Source of the DNA: Sphingomonas canadensis | Lineage (GTDB): Bacteria > Pseudomonadota > Alphaproteobacteria > Sphingomonadales > Sphingomonadaceae | Direction of reading: 5' to 3' | NCBI RefSeq assembly: GCF_026013525.1 | Contig: NZ_JAPDRA010000014.1 | Span: 1-58,616, forward strand | DNA: 58,616 bases | In this document: piece after piece, positions 8,041-15,742 of the stretch | How the letters are laid out: each line of letters starts with the position of its first letter | Numbering within the stretch: the stretch's first letter is position 1 | Notes under the pieces: generated by a model | What the model saw: the letters and a program-made list of their open reading frames with translations, nothing else | Told to the model about the DNA's origin: nothing | The model's database searches: none | Program-made: the position numbers and the translations under genes

Positions 8041-8060
8041 CTATACCTTTGGATGGTGGC
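8041..8060 (-). promoter_or_regulatory. Palindromic operator candidate, copy 2
   Basis: CTATACCTTTGGATGGTGGC matches 17 of 20 bases of the element at 5549-5568 (CCATACCTTGGTATGGTGGC) and has nearly the same distance to the downstream minus-strand start codon. The dyad is less perfect here. It lies in the 436-bp region between the hydrolase run and the divergent response regulators, which suggests control by one of them. Confidence 0.55.
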
Positions 8061-8092
8061 AGGCCGATGCTGACGGGATAGCGGGGAAAGAC

Positions 8093-8163
8093 GGGCGGGC
8101 CGGCGCCTTGGGGGGGAAAGGCTGCCGGCCCGCCCGGCGGGTGGCATCGGGGGGCACCGATGC
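8093..8163. other. Two strong stem-loops between hydrolase run and regulators
   Basis: GGGCGGGCCGGC (8093-8104) pairs perfectly with GCCGGCCCGCCC (8124-8135) around a G-run loop. A second stem, GCATCGG/CCGATGC, is at 8144-8150 and 8157-8163. There is no U-tract and no open frame with coding character. They could be a factor-assisted terminator, an RNA leader or a small RNA. The rest of 7963-8398 shows only the operator candidate at 8041-8060. Confidence 0.45.
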
Positions 8164-8398
8164 GCGTCACGCCCGGCTGGCTTGGGGGTTGGGGAACCAG
8201 GCGCGGCGCCCTTGTCGCGCGGCCCCGGCGGCGGCGCCATTATCCGTTCGTATCCCCTCCCCGGGCAGAGCGCGGAGGGCCGCACCAACCTTCGTATAGT
8301 TGCCGCGCACGCGCAGGTGCGGGAAACCCCGGGCACCGGCCCCGCCAAGGGCCGGATGGAGCCTTGAACTTGAACATGATTGCCGCCTGGAAGCGAGC

Positions 8399-8770
8399 TT
8401 GACCGATCCGCCCATCATCGCGGTGGTCGACGACGATCGTTCGATCCGAACCGGTGTCGCTCGCCTGTTGCGTTCCGCGGGCTATCACGTCCGCCTGTTC
8501 GATTGCGCCGAGGCGTTCCTCGACGACGCGAGCCTGCCCCTGCCGTCCGCGCTGCTCACCGACATCCATATGCCGGGGATGAACGGCCTGGACCTGCAGG
8601 CCGCGCTTCGCGGCAGGAATCCCGCGTTCGAAGTGCTGGTGATGACCGCCTATCCCGATCCCGGCGACCTGCGCCGCGCGATCGCCGGGGGTGCGCGGTG
8701 CGTGCTGAGCAAGCCCTTCGACGCCGACGAACTCCTCGCCCACCTCGAAGCAGCGACCGGAGGAACCTGA
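8399..8770 (+). CDS. Stand-alone receiver-domain response regulator
   Basis: 123 residues, one receiver domain and nothing else. The acidic pocket is in VVDDDRS, the phospho-acceptor Asp in LLTDIHMPGMNG (~residue 56) and the conserved Lys in LSKPFD (~106). There is no output domain, so it should act by protein contact or as a phosphate sink in the FixL/FixJ-type circuit around it. No ATG is usable. The TTG at 8399 lies just before the conserved strand and has GGAAG upstream. The next gene starts inside its stop codon (TGATG), so the two are translationally coupled. Confidence 0.85.
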   Translation: MTDPPIIAVVDDDRSIRTGVARLLRSAGYHVRLFDCAEAFLDDASLPLPSALLTDIHMPGMNGLDLQAALRGRNPAFEVLVMTAYPDPGDLRRAIAGGARCVLSKPFDADELLAHLEAATGGT

Positions 8771-9447
8771 TGTATCGCAACATGGATCATCGGCCGGCTT
8801 TGCCCGCGTCCCGGCCAGGGGATAGAGTGATGGCGATGGAAGCGACCGCGATGGTCCATGTGATCGATGACGATCCCTCGATGCGGCGCGCGGTATCCGC
8901 GCTGCTGCGATCGGTGGGCATCGGAGCAGAGGTCTATGAAAGCTGCGCCGCCTTTCTGGCGACGGTGCCGGCGGACCTGCCGTCGTGCCTGCTGCTCGAC
9001 GTGCGGCTGCCGGGGATCAGCGGGCTGGATTTCCACGCCCAGCTCGAATCGCACGGCATCCGCATGCCCGTGATCATGATCACCGGCCATGGCGACGTGC
9101 CCATGTCGGTCCGCGCGATGAAGGCAGGGGCGATCGACTTCCTGACCAAGCCGTTCCGCGACCAGGACCTGCTCGATGCGGTGGCCGTCGCGATCGAGAT
9201 CGACGCCCGCCGCCGCAAGGCCGACGGCGAACTGGGCGCCCTGCGCCATCGCTACGACGCGCTCACCCAGCGCGAGAAGCAGGTGATGGCGCTGGTCACC
9301 GCCGGGCGGCTCAACAAACAGGCGGCGTTCGACCTGGGGCTGAGCGAGATCACGGTGAAGCTCTACCGCGCCTCCGCGATGAAGAAGATGGAAGCGCGCA
9401 CGCTGGCCGACCTCGTCAAGATGGCCGAACGGCTGAAGGTCGATTAG
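8770..9447 (+). CDS. FixJ/NarL-type response regulator with LuxR DNA-binding domain
   Basis: 225 residues. The receiver (~30-145) has VIDDDPSMRR, the phospho-acceptor Asp in LLLDVRLPGISG and Lys in LTKPFRD. A LuxR-type helix-turn-helix (~165-225) has LTQREKQVMALV, a shortened 'GRLNKQAAFDLGLSEITVK' helix pair and KKMEARTLADLV. GGAGGA 6 nt before the ATG at 8770 supports that start, although the first ~27 residues look like a non-conserved extension and an internal Met at ~22 is possible. It is coupled to the lone receiver upstream and converges on the PAS kinase. It is the best candidate binder of the 5549 and 8041 elements. Confidence 0.9.
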   Translation: MYRNMDHRPALPASRPGDRVMAMEATAMVHVIDDDPSMRRAVSALLRSVGIGAEVYESCAAFLATVPADLPSCLLLDVRLPGISGLDFHAQLESHGIRMPVIMITGHGDVPMSVRAMKAGAIDFLTKPFRDQDLLDAVAVAIEIDARRRKADGELGALRHRYDALTQREKQVMALVTAGRLNKQAAFDLGLSEITVKLYRASAMKKMEARTLADLVKMAERLKVD

Positions 9448-9483
9448 ATTCCGTCCGCCCTTGGCGGCATCGGCACCAGCGCA

Positions 9484-9532
9484 CTCCCCCGCCCGGCCAC
9501 CAATAGAATAGCCTGCCGGTGGGGGAGCAGGC
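9484..9532. terminator. Possible bidirectional terminator hairpins
   Basis: The 106-bp gap between the convergent regulator and kinase genes holds CTCCCCC (9484-9490) pairing with GGGGGAG (9521-9527) and a tighter GCCTGC/GCAGGC stem (9511-9516, 9527-9532). The two stems partly exclude each other and neither has a U-tract, so this is a weak call. Confidence 0.25.
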
Positions 9533-9553
9533 CGCGACTAAACAGGTCAGACT

Positions 9554-11629
9554 CTATCCGCCTGCCAGCGGCAGGGTGACGCGGAAACAGGCGCCTCCAG
9601 GGACATTCTCCGCGCCGATGCTGCCGCCGTGCGACTGGACGATCGAGCGGCAGATCGCCAGCCCCATGCCCATGCCGCTCTCCTTGGTGGTGAAGAATCC
9701 GGTGAACAGGTGGCCCAGGTCCGTGGGCGCTATTCCCGGCCCGCTGTCGCGCACCAATATCTCCACCGTATCGCCCGCGCCCGCAGCGGTGGAGACCGAG
9801 ACGCGCCGCTCCTCCCGCCCCGCGCCAGCGATCGCCTGGATCGCGTTCAGCGCCAGGTTCACCACCACCTGCTGAAGCTGCACGCGATCGCCCGAAACCG
9901 GCGGCAACCCCTCCGCGAAGCGCGTCTCGATCGCCACATCGCGGCCCAGCGCCTCGTGCCGGACGATCAGCAGCGCTTCCTCCACCATCGCGTTCAGCGC
10001 CAGCGGGCGGGGATCGGGATCGCGCTTCATCGCCATGCCGCGGATGCGCGCGATGATGTCGCTCGCCCGGTTCGCATCGGCCACGATATCGCCCGCCAGC
10101 GCCACCACCTCGGCCAGATCGGGTTCCGCCCGGTCAAGCCAGCGCAGGCTGGCCTGCCCCGAAGCGGCGATCGCGGCGAGCGGCTGGTTCACCTCATGCG
10201 CGATCGAGGCGGTCAGCTCGCCCAGCGTCGATATGCGCGATGCGTGCGAGAATTCGGCCTGGATCGCGCGCAGACGCTCCTCGCTCCGCCGCAACGCCTC
10301 GCCCGCCCGTTTGCGCTCGCTGATGTCCACCAGCCCGACGACGTTGAAGCCGCGCTGCATCAGCGCAGGCGGGAAGGCCATGGTGTAGATCACGTCCACC
10401 GGGGTGCCGTCCGGCCGGGTGATCACCGTCTCCTCCGAATATTGCCGTTCGCCGCGCAGCCGCGCCGCCAGCGATCGGCGGATCGTCTCCGGCCGTTCGC
10501 GCCAGGCCCAGACGATTGGCCCGCGCAGTTCCTCCACGCTGTCCACGCCCAGCAGGCGCAGCCCCTCGATATTCGCCTCCTGGATCTGCGGCAGCATAAG
10601 CACCTCGTCCAGGAAGCCCGGCGTATCCTCGACATAGGCGGCAAGATCGGCGACGCCCGCGCGCGCCAGCTCCCCCAGCCGGTCGTACAGCGGCTGCATG
10701 TCGAGCTGGAGCAGCGCCACGGGCATATGTTCGAACAGCGTGCGATAGCGCTCCTCGCTCGCCTCCAGCTCCTGGAACGCGCGCTTGCGATCGGTGATGT
10801 CGATCACGCCGACCAGCACGGTGCCGCGCGCCTTGTGGTCGGTCGGCCAGCAGACGGTGAACAACCCGTCGATGCGGCGCCCGTCCCAGGTATCGAACGC
10901 GGTCTCGACGCTGAAGCTGTCGCGGCGCTCGGCGGCGGCGACGAGCGATTCGGCGAAGACCCAGCGGCTCTCGCGCGGCCAGGCCCAGTCCATCGGCCCG
11001 GCCAGCGCCACCTCGCGCGAGGGCAGGCCGTACATCTCCAGCACCTTTTCGTTCACGTCGATCACGCGCACCATCCGGATCGCACGATCGATGAAGTCCG
11101 GGTTGGCGCGCAGATAGGCGGGGATGTCCGTCTCCCCCGCCGCGACGAGGCCGCCGATCGCCTTGCGCACGTCCGAGAAATCGAGCTCCCAAAAGGCGGC
11201 GGCCATCGCGTGGAACAGGTTGGAGAAGCGATGCGCGGAAATCTCGCCCTCGCTCACCTGATGCGCATCGCGCGCCCATTCGATCGTCAGGGCGCCCCGG
11301 CCGTGCGCATCGCGGCGCAGGATACGCCGCACCGACAGGTAGAGCTCCCGCCCCCCGGCGGTGGTGCGGAACAGCTCACCGCTCCATTCGCCATCGGCGG
11401 CCAGCGCGTCGGCGATGAAGGACAGCCCGAACGGATGGCTCGTCGCCAGCAATGCGTCCGCAGGCTGGCCGATCGCCTCTTCCGCCATCCAGCCGAAGAG
11501 CTGTTCGGCGCCGCGATTCCACAGGCGGATGATGCCGTCCGCATCGAACGCGATGATGCTGTCCGGCACCAGATCGGCAAGCCCGTCCCCAAGCGGCATG
11601 CCCAGCCCGTCGAGCGCCGGCGTTGCCAT
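9554..11629 (-). CDS. Soluble PAS-domain sensor histidine kinase (FixL-like architecture)
   Basis: About 691 residues from the ATG at 11629; a TTG at 11713 would add 28. There is no membrane segment. Three PAS-type units precede the kinase: ~15-120 (ADLVPDSIIAFDADGIIRLW), ~140-285 (ending VIDITDRKRA) and ~295-440 (ending LVDISERKRAGEALRRS). The phospho-acceptor is His ~478 in SIAHEVNQPLAA, followed by N-, G1- and G2-box motifs (NLALNAIQA, DSGPGIAP, GMGMGLAI). This is the HPK4/FixL-like type that usually partners FixJ regulators, and a FixJ-type gene ends 107 bp away. No haem-binding PAS signature can be claimed, so the signal is unknown. Confidence 0.9.
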   Translation of the reverse strand: MATPALDGLGMPLGDGLADLVPDSIIAFDADGIIRLWNRGAEQLFGWMAEEAIGQPADALLATSHPFGLSFIADALAADGEWSGELFRTTAGGRELYLSVRRILRRDAHGRGALTIEWARDAHQVSEGEISAHRFSNLFHAMAAAFWELDFSDVRKAIGGLVAAGETDIPAYLRANPDFIDRAIRMVRVIDVNEKVLEMYGLPSREVALAGPMDWAWPRESRWVFAESLVAAAERRDSFSVETAFDTWDGRRIDGLFTVCWPTDHKARGTVLVGVIDITDRKRAFQELEASEERYRTLFEHMPVALLQLDMQPLYDRLGELARAGVADLAAYVEDTPGFLDEVLMLPQIQEANIEGLRLLGVDSVEELRGPIVWAWRERPETIRRSLAARLRGERQYSEETVITRPDGTPVDVIYTMAFPPALMQRGFNVVGLVDISERKRAGEALRRSEERLRAIQAEFSHASRISTLGELTASIAHEVNQPLAAIAASGQASLRWLDRAEPDLAEVVALAGDIVADANRASDIIARIRGMAMKRDPDPRPLALNAMVEEALLIVRHEALGRDVAIETRFAEGLPPVSGDRVQLQQVVVNLALNAIQAIAGAGREERRVSVSTAAGAGDTVEILVRDSGPGIAPTDLGHLFTGFFTTKESGMGMGLAICRSIVQSHGGSIGAENVPGGACFRVTLPLAGG

Positions 11630-11728
11630 CAGGCGGGCAAGCGCGCGCGGCTTGCGAAAGGCCGGGGACTGAGCAGCATGCCGCGATGATGGCACAGCAT
11701 GCCTGTCGCGCAAGCCTCAATCGGGGCG

Positions 11729-13264
11729 TCAGCGGCAGCGGAAGCTGGACGCGAGCGCGGGGTCGCCCCGGCCGCGGTAATAGGGCAGCGCGGGATAGGC
11801 GCAGACCGGGCGCGAACCGCCCCGGCCGTCCTTGGCGGCGCGCTCGGCGGTCAGGCCCTGCGGCGGAGCGGCCTTCTCCACCCAGTCCACCAGCGCGTCG
11901 AGCATCCGCTCGACCGGCGGCTGCGCCCCCTCCCCGCCCCCGCAATGGCCGGTGCCGGGGAACAGATAGAGCTGCATCCGCGACTGGATGCCGCGCCGCG
12001 ACAGGCGCATCCGCCGCGCCACCGCCTCATACCAGGCGATCGAACCATGCGGCAGGATGCCGGCGTCGTTGAACCCGTGATAAAGCATCACCCGCCCGCC
12101 GCGCGCGAAGAAGCGGTCGAGATCCGGATCGTCCGCGGCCATCACCGGGTTCACCGCCGCCACGCTGCGCGCGAAGAATTCCGGATAGCTCCCGATCGTG
12201 ACGCCGCGCCAGTCCCAGGCGGGATCGAGATAGACCCAGTAGCGCGGCTGGGCCACGGCATAGGGAAAGGGTGCAGTACCGGCGAGCAGCCCCAGCGGCG
12301 CGCCCCGCTCGATCCCGCGCCAAAGCAGCTTGCCGCCGCCATCCTCCGGCCCGCGCCAGATCGCGTCGATCGCGCCTGCCTCAACGGGGCTGAGGCAGGT
12401 GCCGTCTCCCGCTGCGCAGCGCTCGCGCACCACCGCGCGGTCCCCGGCCGCGCGATAGCGGCAGCGCCGGGGATCGGTGAGGATGCCGTCCGCCAGCCCG
12501 TCGCGCATGTCGCACGCCGCCACCGCGCGCGCCGTCGCCAGTTCCAGCTTGGCGGGCAGCATCGGTCCGCCCAGCCGGTCCTTCATCACTACCTGCGGCC
12601 AGAGCTGAAAGGCCATCACCTGCCCGAAATGGATCGCCGGATCGCCCGCCAGGATTCCGTCATAATCCTCCGGATGCTGTCGCGCCGCGCGCAGCCCGTG
12701 GCTGCCCTGGGTCGAACATCCGCTCCAATAGGCGTGGCGCACCGGGCTCCCGTAAAAGGCCTGCACCACCTGCCGCGCCACCACCGCCATCAGATGGGCG
12801 GAGCGGTGCGCGAAATCCTCGCGGAGCGCGATGTCCGGCACGCCCGGCGCGCGCATCGCAAAGGCGCCGCTGGTCTCGCGCCAGTCATCGGCGGGCGTAT
12901 CGTCCAGGTCGCGCCGGCCCGCGGGATGGCCGGTGTCGGTCTCCACACCGGCATAGCCCCTGGCAACGGCACGGACGGGCGGCCGTGCCTGCCCGGCATA
13001 GCCCCCAGCCCCGCCCGCCAGCAGCCGCCCGTTCCAGCGCCCGTCCATCGGCAGCCCGATCGCGATATTGACGTTGCCCCCCACGCGGACGCGGACCAGG
13101 CAATAGCGTCCCGCGCCCTCCGGCAGTTGCTCGATCGCGGCGGACAGGATCGCCACCGGCGCATCGGCGGCGATGCGGCCGATCGCGGCGGGGCTGCAAT
13201 CGTCCGCCCGCGCCGGGCTCGCGATCCAGCATGCCGCCGCGGCGAGCAACCAGCGCAGGCGCAT
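11729..13264 (-). CDS. Secreted tannase/feruloyl esterase family protein
   Basis: 511 residues with a signal peptide (MRLRWLLAAAACWIASPARA). The CS-D-HC arrangement of tannases and feruloyl esterases is present: the Cys-Ser pair in YWSGCSTQGSHGL (~residue 182), a distal Asp in LYHGFNDAGI (~401) and Cys after His in GTGHCGGG (~448). The two Cys should form the linking disulphide. The family cleaves ester bonds of gallate or hydroxycinnamate esters, or short aromatic diesters. The elbow S-T-Q-G-S departs from the usual S-x-G-G. It is the last gene of a five-gene operon and its ATG overlaps the upstream stop (TGATG), so it fits release of a phenolic acid in the periplasm. Confidence 0.9.
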   Translation of the reverse strand: MRLRWLLAAAACWIASPARADDCSPAAIGRIAADAPVAILSAAIEQLPEGAGRYCLVRVRVGGNVNIAIGLPMDGRWNGRLLAGGAGGYAGQARPPVRAVARGYAGVETDTGHPAGRRDLDDTPADDWRETSGAFAMRAPGVPDIALREDFAHRSAHLMAVVARQVVQAFYGSPVRHAYWSGCSTQGSHGLRAARQHPEDYDGILAGDPAIHFGQVMAFQLWPQVVMKDRLGGPMLPAKLELATARAVAACDMRDGLADGILTDPRRCRYRAAGDRAVVRERCAAGDGTCLSPVEAGAIDAIWRGPEDGGGKLLWRGIERGAPLGLLAGTAPFPYAVAQPRYWVYLDPAWDWRGVTIGSYPEFFARSVAAVNPVMAADDPDLDRFFARGGRVMLYHGFNDAGILPHGSIAWYEAVARRMRLSRRGIQSRMQLYLFPGTGHCGGGEGAQPPVERMLDALVDWVEKAAPPQGLTAERAAKDGRGGSRPVCAYPALPYYRGRGDPALASSFRCR

Positions 13265-13722
13265 CAGCCGCGCCGCCGCCGCACCGCGATTCCGTTCACC
13301 TCGAACCGCGCCCCACCCATCAGCCCGGCGACGCCCACGAAGCTGCGCGCAGGCAACGGCCCGGTGAAATAGCCGCTGTAGACCGCGCCGAAATCATCGA
13401 AGCTCGAAAGATCGGTGGCAAAGACCTGGACCCAGACGAGATCGTCCATCGTCATCCCCGCCGCCTCCACCGAACGCTTGAGCGCCTCCATCACCAGACG
13501 GGCGCTCTCCGGCGCGTTGGTGCCGGGCCTGCGCGTCGCGGGATCGAGATCGAGCACGCCCGCAAGATAGAGCGTATCGCCGGCCAGCACCGACGCGCTG
13601 AACGGCGCGCGCGCATCGGCGGCGATCCCGGCGGGCTTCGGGCCGGCCGGATCGAAATGGGTGACGCGGGGTCCGGAACAGGCGCCCAGCAGCATCAGCG
13701 CGGCGATCGCCGGGCCGCGCAT
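13264..13722 (-). CDS. RidA/YjgF-family lipoprotein
   Basis: 152 residues. The N-terminus MRGPAIAALMLLGACSG is a lipoprotein signal with lipobox LGAC. The rest is a RidA domain: the first strand GDTLYLAGVLDLDP, the helix VMEALKRSVEAAGMTMDDL, then VQVFATDLSSF and the end GARFEVNGIAV. That end keeps the Arg that binds the carboxylate of imines in RidA enzymes. Cytosolic RidA hydrolyses reactive enamines and imines; a membrane-anchored periplasmic version within a flavocytochrome operon is unusual and may deal with a reactive intermediate. It overlaps both neighbours by TGATG junctions. Confidence 0.85.
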   Translation of the reverse strand: MRGPAIAALMLLGACSGPRVTHFDPAGPKPAGIAADARAPFSASVLAGDTLYLAGVLDLDPATRRPGTNAPESARLVMEALKRSVEAAGMTMDDLVWVQVFATDLSSFDDFGAVYSGYFTGPLPARSFVGVAGLMGGARFEVNGIAVRRRRG

Positions 13723-14102
13723 CACCGCTTCTTCGCCAGATAGGCGGACAGCTCGGCCAGGTCCGCGTCGCTGATCTCGGTCTTGCGGAACGGCGGCATC
13801 AGCGCGAAGCCGTGGCGGACGAAGGCGGCCGTCGTCTCGGGCGCCAGATCGGTGCGGTCCTCCAGCGCGCCCGGCGGATCGCCCTTGTAGCGAAGCTCCA
13901 GCGACTGGGTGCCCGGATGCCCGGGTCCGCGGCCGTGGCAGGCGGCACACCATTTGTCGAACACCTGCTGCCCGCGCGAAGCGGCAGCCACGCCCTTGGC
14001 GGCAGTCTGCGGCCCGGCGGCGCGCGGCGCCGGGCGGCTGTACTGGTAGATCGCGATGACGGCGAGGAAGATCGCCCCGGCGAGCGGCAGCAGGCGGTTC
14101 AT
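13722..14102 (-). CDS. Class I cytochrome c, subunit of the flavocytochrome
   Basis: 126 residues with one N-terminal membrane or signal segment (LLPLAGAIFLAVIAIYQY) and a single haem c site C52-A-A-C-H56. The probable axial Met is M102 (FALMPPFRKTEIS), with the C-terminal helix DADLAELSAYLAKK. It directly follows the FAD subunit with overlapping stop and start, as PchC follows PchF in p-cresol methylhydroxylase or EhyA pairs with EhyB in eugenol hydroxylase. Its role is to accept electrons from FAD and pass them to the respiratory chain, in the periplasm. The uncleaved-looking N-terminus suggests membrane anchoring. Confidence 0.9.
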   Translation of the reverse strand: MNRLLPLAGAIFLAVIAIYQYSRPAPRAAGPQTAAKGVAAASRGQQVFDKWCAACHGRGPGHPGTQSLELRYKGDPPGALEDRTDLAPETTAAFVRHGFALMPPFRKTEISDADLAELSAYLAKKR

Positions 14103-15742
14103 GCGCCCCCTCCCGTGCGATTGCGGCGCGGCCAGATGCCGTAGCGGCCCGGCGAGAGAATGCCGTTCGGATCGATCGCGTCCTTCACCGTCTCATGGAA
14201 GCGGCGGAGCGCGTGGTCACCGAACGAATAGGTCTCCATCACCGCGTCGTAATAGGTGACCGGGGTGCGATACTCGCCCCAGCCGCGCTTGGCCGATTCG
14301 GCGATCAGCCGCCGCATCGCGCTGCGATATTTACGGTTCGTCTCCGGATCGCGGGTGACCGGGAAGATCACGATCAGCATCGCGGTGCGTTCCCACACGC
14401 TGCCCGGCAGGCTGAACGGCGGCACGGGCAGCCCCTCCTCCTTCAGCACGCGCGCGAACAGGCGGTTCGCCTCGATGATCGCCTCGCCCGTGCGCGGGAT
14501 GACGGGGGAGAAGGCCTGATGCCCCACCAGCGGCTCGGGACGGTTCGGGGTGCGGATGCCGAAGTTGAACACGCTCAGGCTGGGGATGCCGAAGGTCGGC
14601 TTGTGGACCTTCTCAAGCTGCGCGTCGGTCAGGGGGAAGCCGTAGATCTCGGGCTTGCCCGCCCGCGCGCCGGGGATCGCGGCGAAATGGCGCTTGGCGA
14701 TCTGCCATTGCAGCCGCACCAGCTTCTCCGGCCCATAGAATTTGACGAGCGCGCTCCAGCAGGCCCGGCCGGTCTGCCGCACGCGATCGGCGATCAACGC
14801 CGAATCGCCCGCGTAGAAGGCGTCGTGCAGCGCCTGGTCCACGGGCGCGGCGCCGTTCGGGTTGTCGCCCTGCGGATCGGCGGGCACGCGGCGCTGGAGC
14901 AGCGGACTGCCCAGCCCCGGCATGCCGTTGACGATCCCGGCATTCTCCAGATGCGTCAGGATGCGCACCAGCGCGGGCAGATCCTCATAACGGTCGGCAT
15001 AGATGCGGCCGATCAGGCACGCCTCGGGCTCGGGCATCATCCAGAAGCCCATCTTGGTGACGATGCCGAAGTTCGATTGCGAGAACAGCCCGTCGATCCA
15101 CGGGCCGAAGCCGGGCTTGTACTGCTGCCACGTCTTCGCCCCGGGCATCGCGCCCATGCCGGTGCGCAACAGCTCGCCGCTGGGCAGCACCACCTCCATC
15201 CCGCAATGCGCGTCGAAATGGTTGCGGAACTGCGCGCGGGTATAGCCGCCGCCGCGATCCAGCGCGTTGCCGATCGGGCTGCCCCAGCCCGGATCGGGGC
15301 AATCGATCCACAGCTTCGCGCCCGCCGCGCGGATCTCCCGATACAGGTCGAAATAGCTGACGCCCGGCTCGACCAGGACGGAGGCATTGTCCTCGTCGAT
15401 GTCTAGCACGCGATCGAGCCGCTTCAGATCGACCACGCAGCTTCCCGAAAGCGCCGGGGCCGATCCGCCATAGCCCAGGTTCTTGCCCGTCGAGATCGGA
15501 TAGATCGGCATCCGCGCCTGGTTGGCCGCGCGGACCACCGCCTGCACCTCCTCCACATTCGCGGGGGCGACCGCAGCGGACGCGACCCGTTCCTCCGGCT
15601 CGCCCCACAAGGGCGAATAGGCGTCGCGATAGAGCGCGACATCCTCTTCGGCGGTGAACACCCATTCGGGGCCGACCGCGGCCTTGAATCCCGCCACCGC
15701 GCGATCGAACGCGGCGGGGCTTACGTCATGGGGAAGCTTCAT
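14099..15742 (-). CDS. FAD subunit of a PCMH/eugenol-hydroxylase-type 4-alkylphenol dehydrogenase
   Basis: 547 residues, VAO/PCMH flavoprotein family. The FAD domain (~45-230) has YPISTGKNLGYGGSAP, VLVEPGVSYFDLYRE and CPDPGWGSPIGNALDRGGGY. The cap and C-terminal half include GHQAFSPVIPRTGEA and end DPNGILSPGRYGIW, a typical family terminus. Members oxidise para-alkyl or allyl phenols to a quinone methide that is hydrated to the alcohol. Pairing with a cytochrome c makes this a dehydrogenase rather than an H2O2-forming oxidase. The start at 15742 has AGGA upstream and overlaps the stop of the Tat-signal gene. No signal peptide is seen, so export with a partner is possible. The exact substrate (p-cresol, 4-ethylphenol, eugenol, vanillyl alcohol) is not decidable. 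Confidence 0.9.
   Translation of the reverse strand: MKLPHDVSPAAFDRAVAGFKAAVGPEWVFTAEEDVALYRDAYSPLWGEPEERVASAAVAPANVEEVQAVVRAANQARMPIYPISTGKNLGYGGSAPALSGSCVVDLKRLDRVLDIDEDNASVLVEPGVSYFDLYREIRAAGAKLWIDCPDPGWGSPIGNALDRGGGYTRAQFRNHFDAHCGMEVVLPSGELLRTGMGAMPGAKTWQQYKPGFGPWIDGLFSQSNFGIVTKMGFWMMPEPEACLIGRIYADRYEDLPALVRILTHLENAGIVNGMPGLGSPLLQRRVPADPQGDNPNGAAPVDQALHDAFYAGDSALIADRVRQTGRACWSALVKFYGPEKLVRLQWQIAKRHFAAIPGARAGKPEIYGFPLTDAQLEKVHKPTFGIPSLSVFNFGIRTPNRPEPLVGHQAFSPVIPRTGEAIIEANRLFARVLKEEGLPVPPFSLPGSVWERTAMLIVIFPVTRDPETNRKYRSAMRRLIAESAKRGWGEYRTPVTYYDAVMETYSFGDHALRRFHETVKDAIDPNGILSPGRYGIWPRRNRTGGGA

Noticed and set aside
9554..11629. True oxygen-sensing FixL
   Set aside because: Architecture and partner fit, but no haem-ligating PAS motif could be identified with confidence and no fixK/fixN genes are near.
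9629..11689. 686-residue plus-strand frame
   Set aside because: Complement of the PAS histidine kinase, whose catalytic motifs are intact on the other strand.
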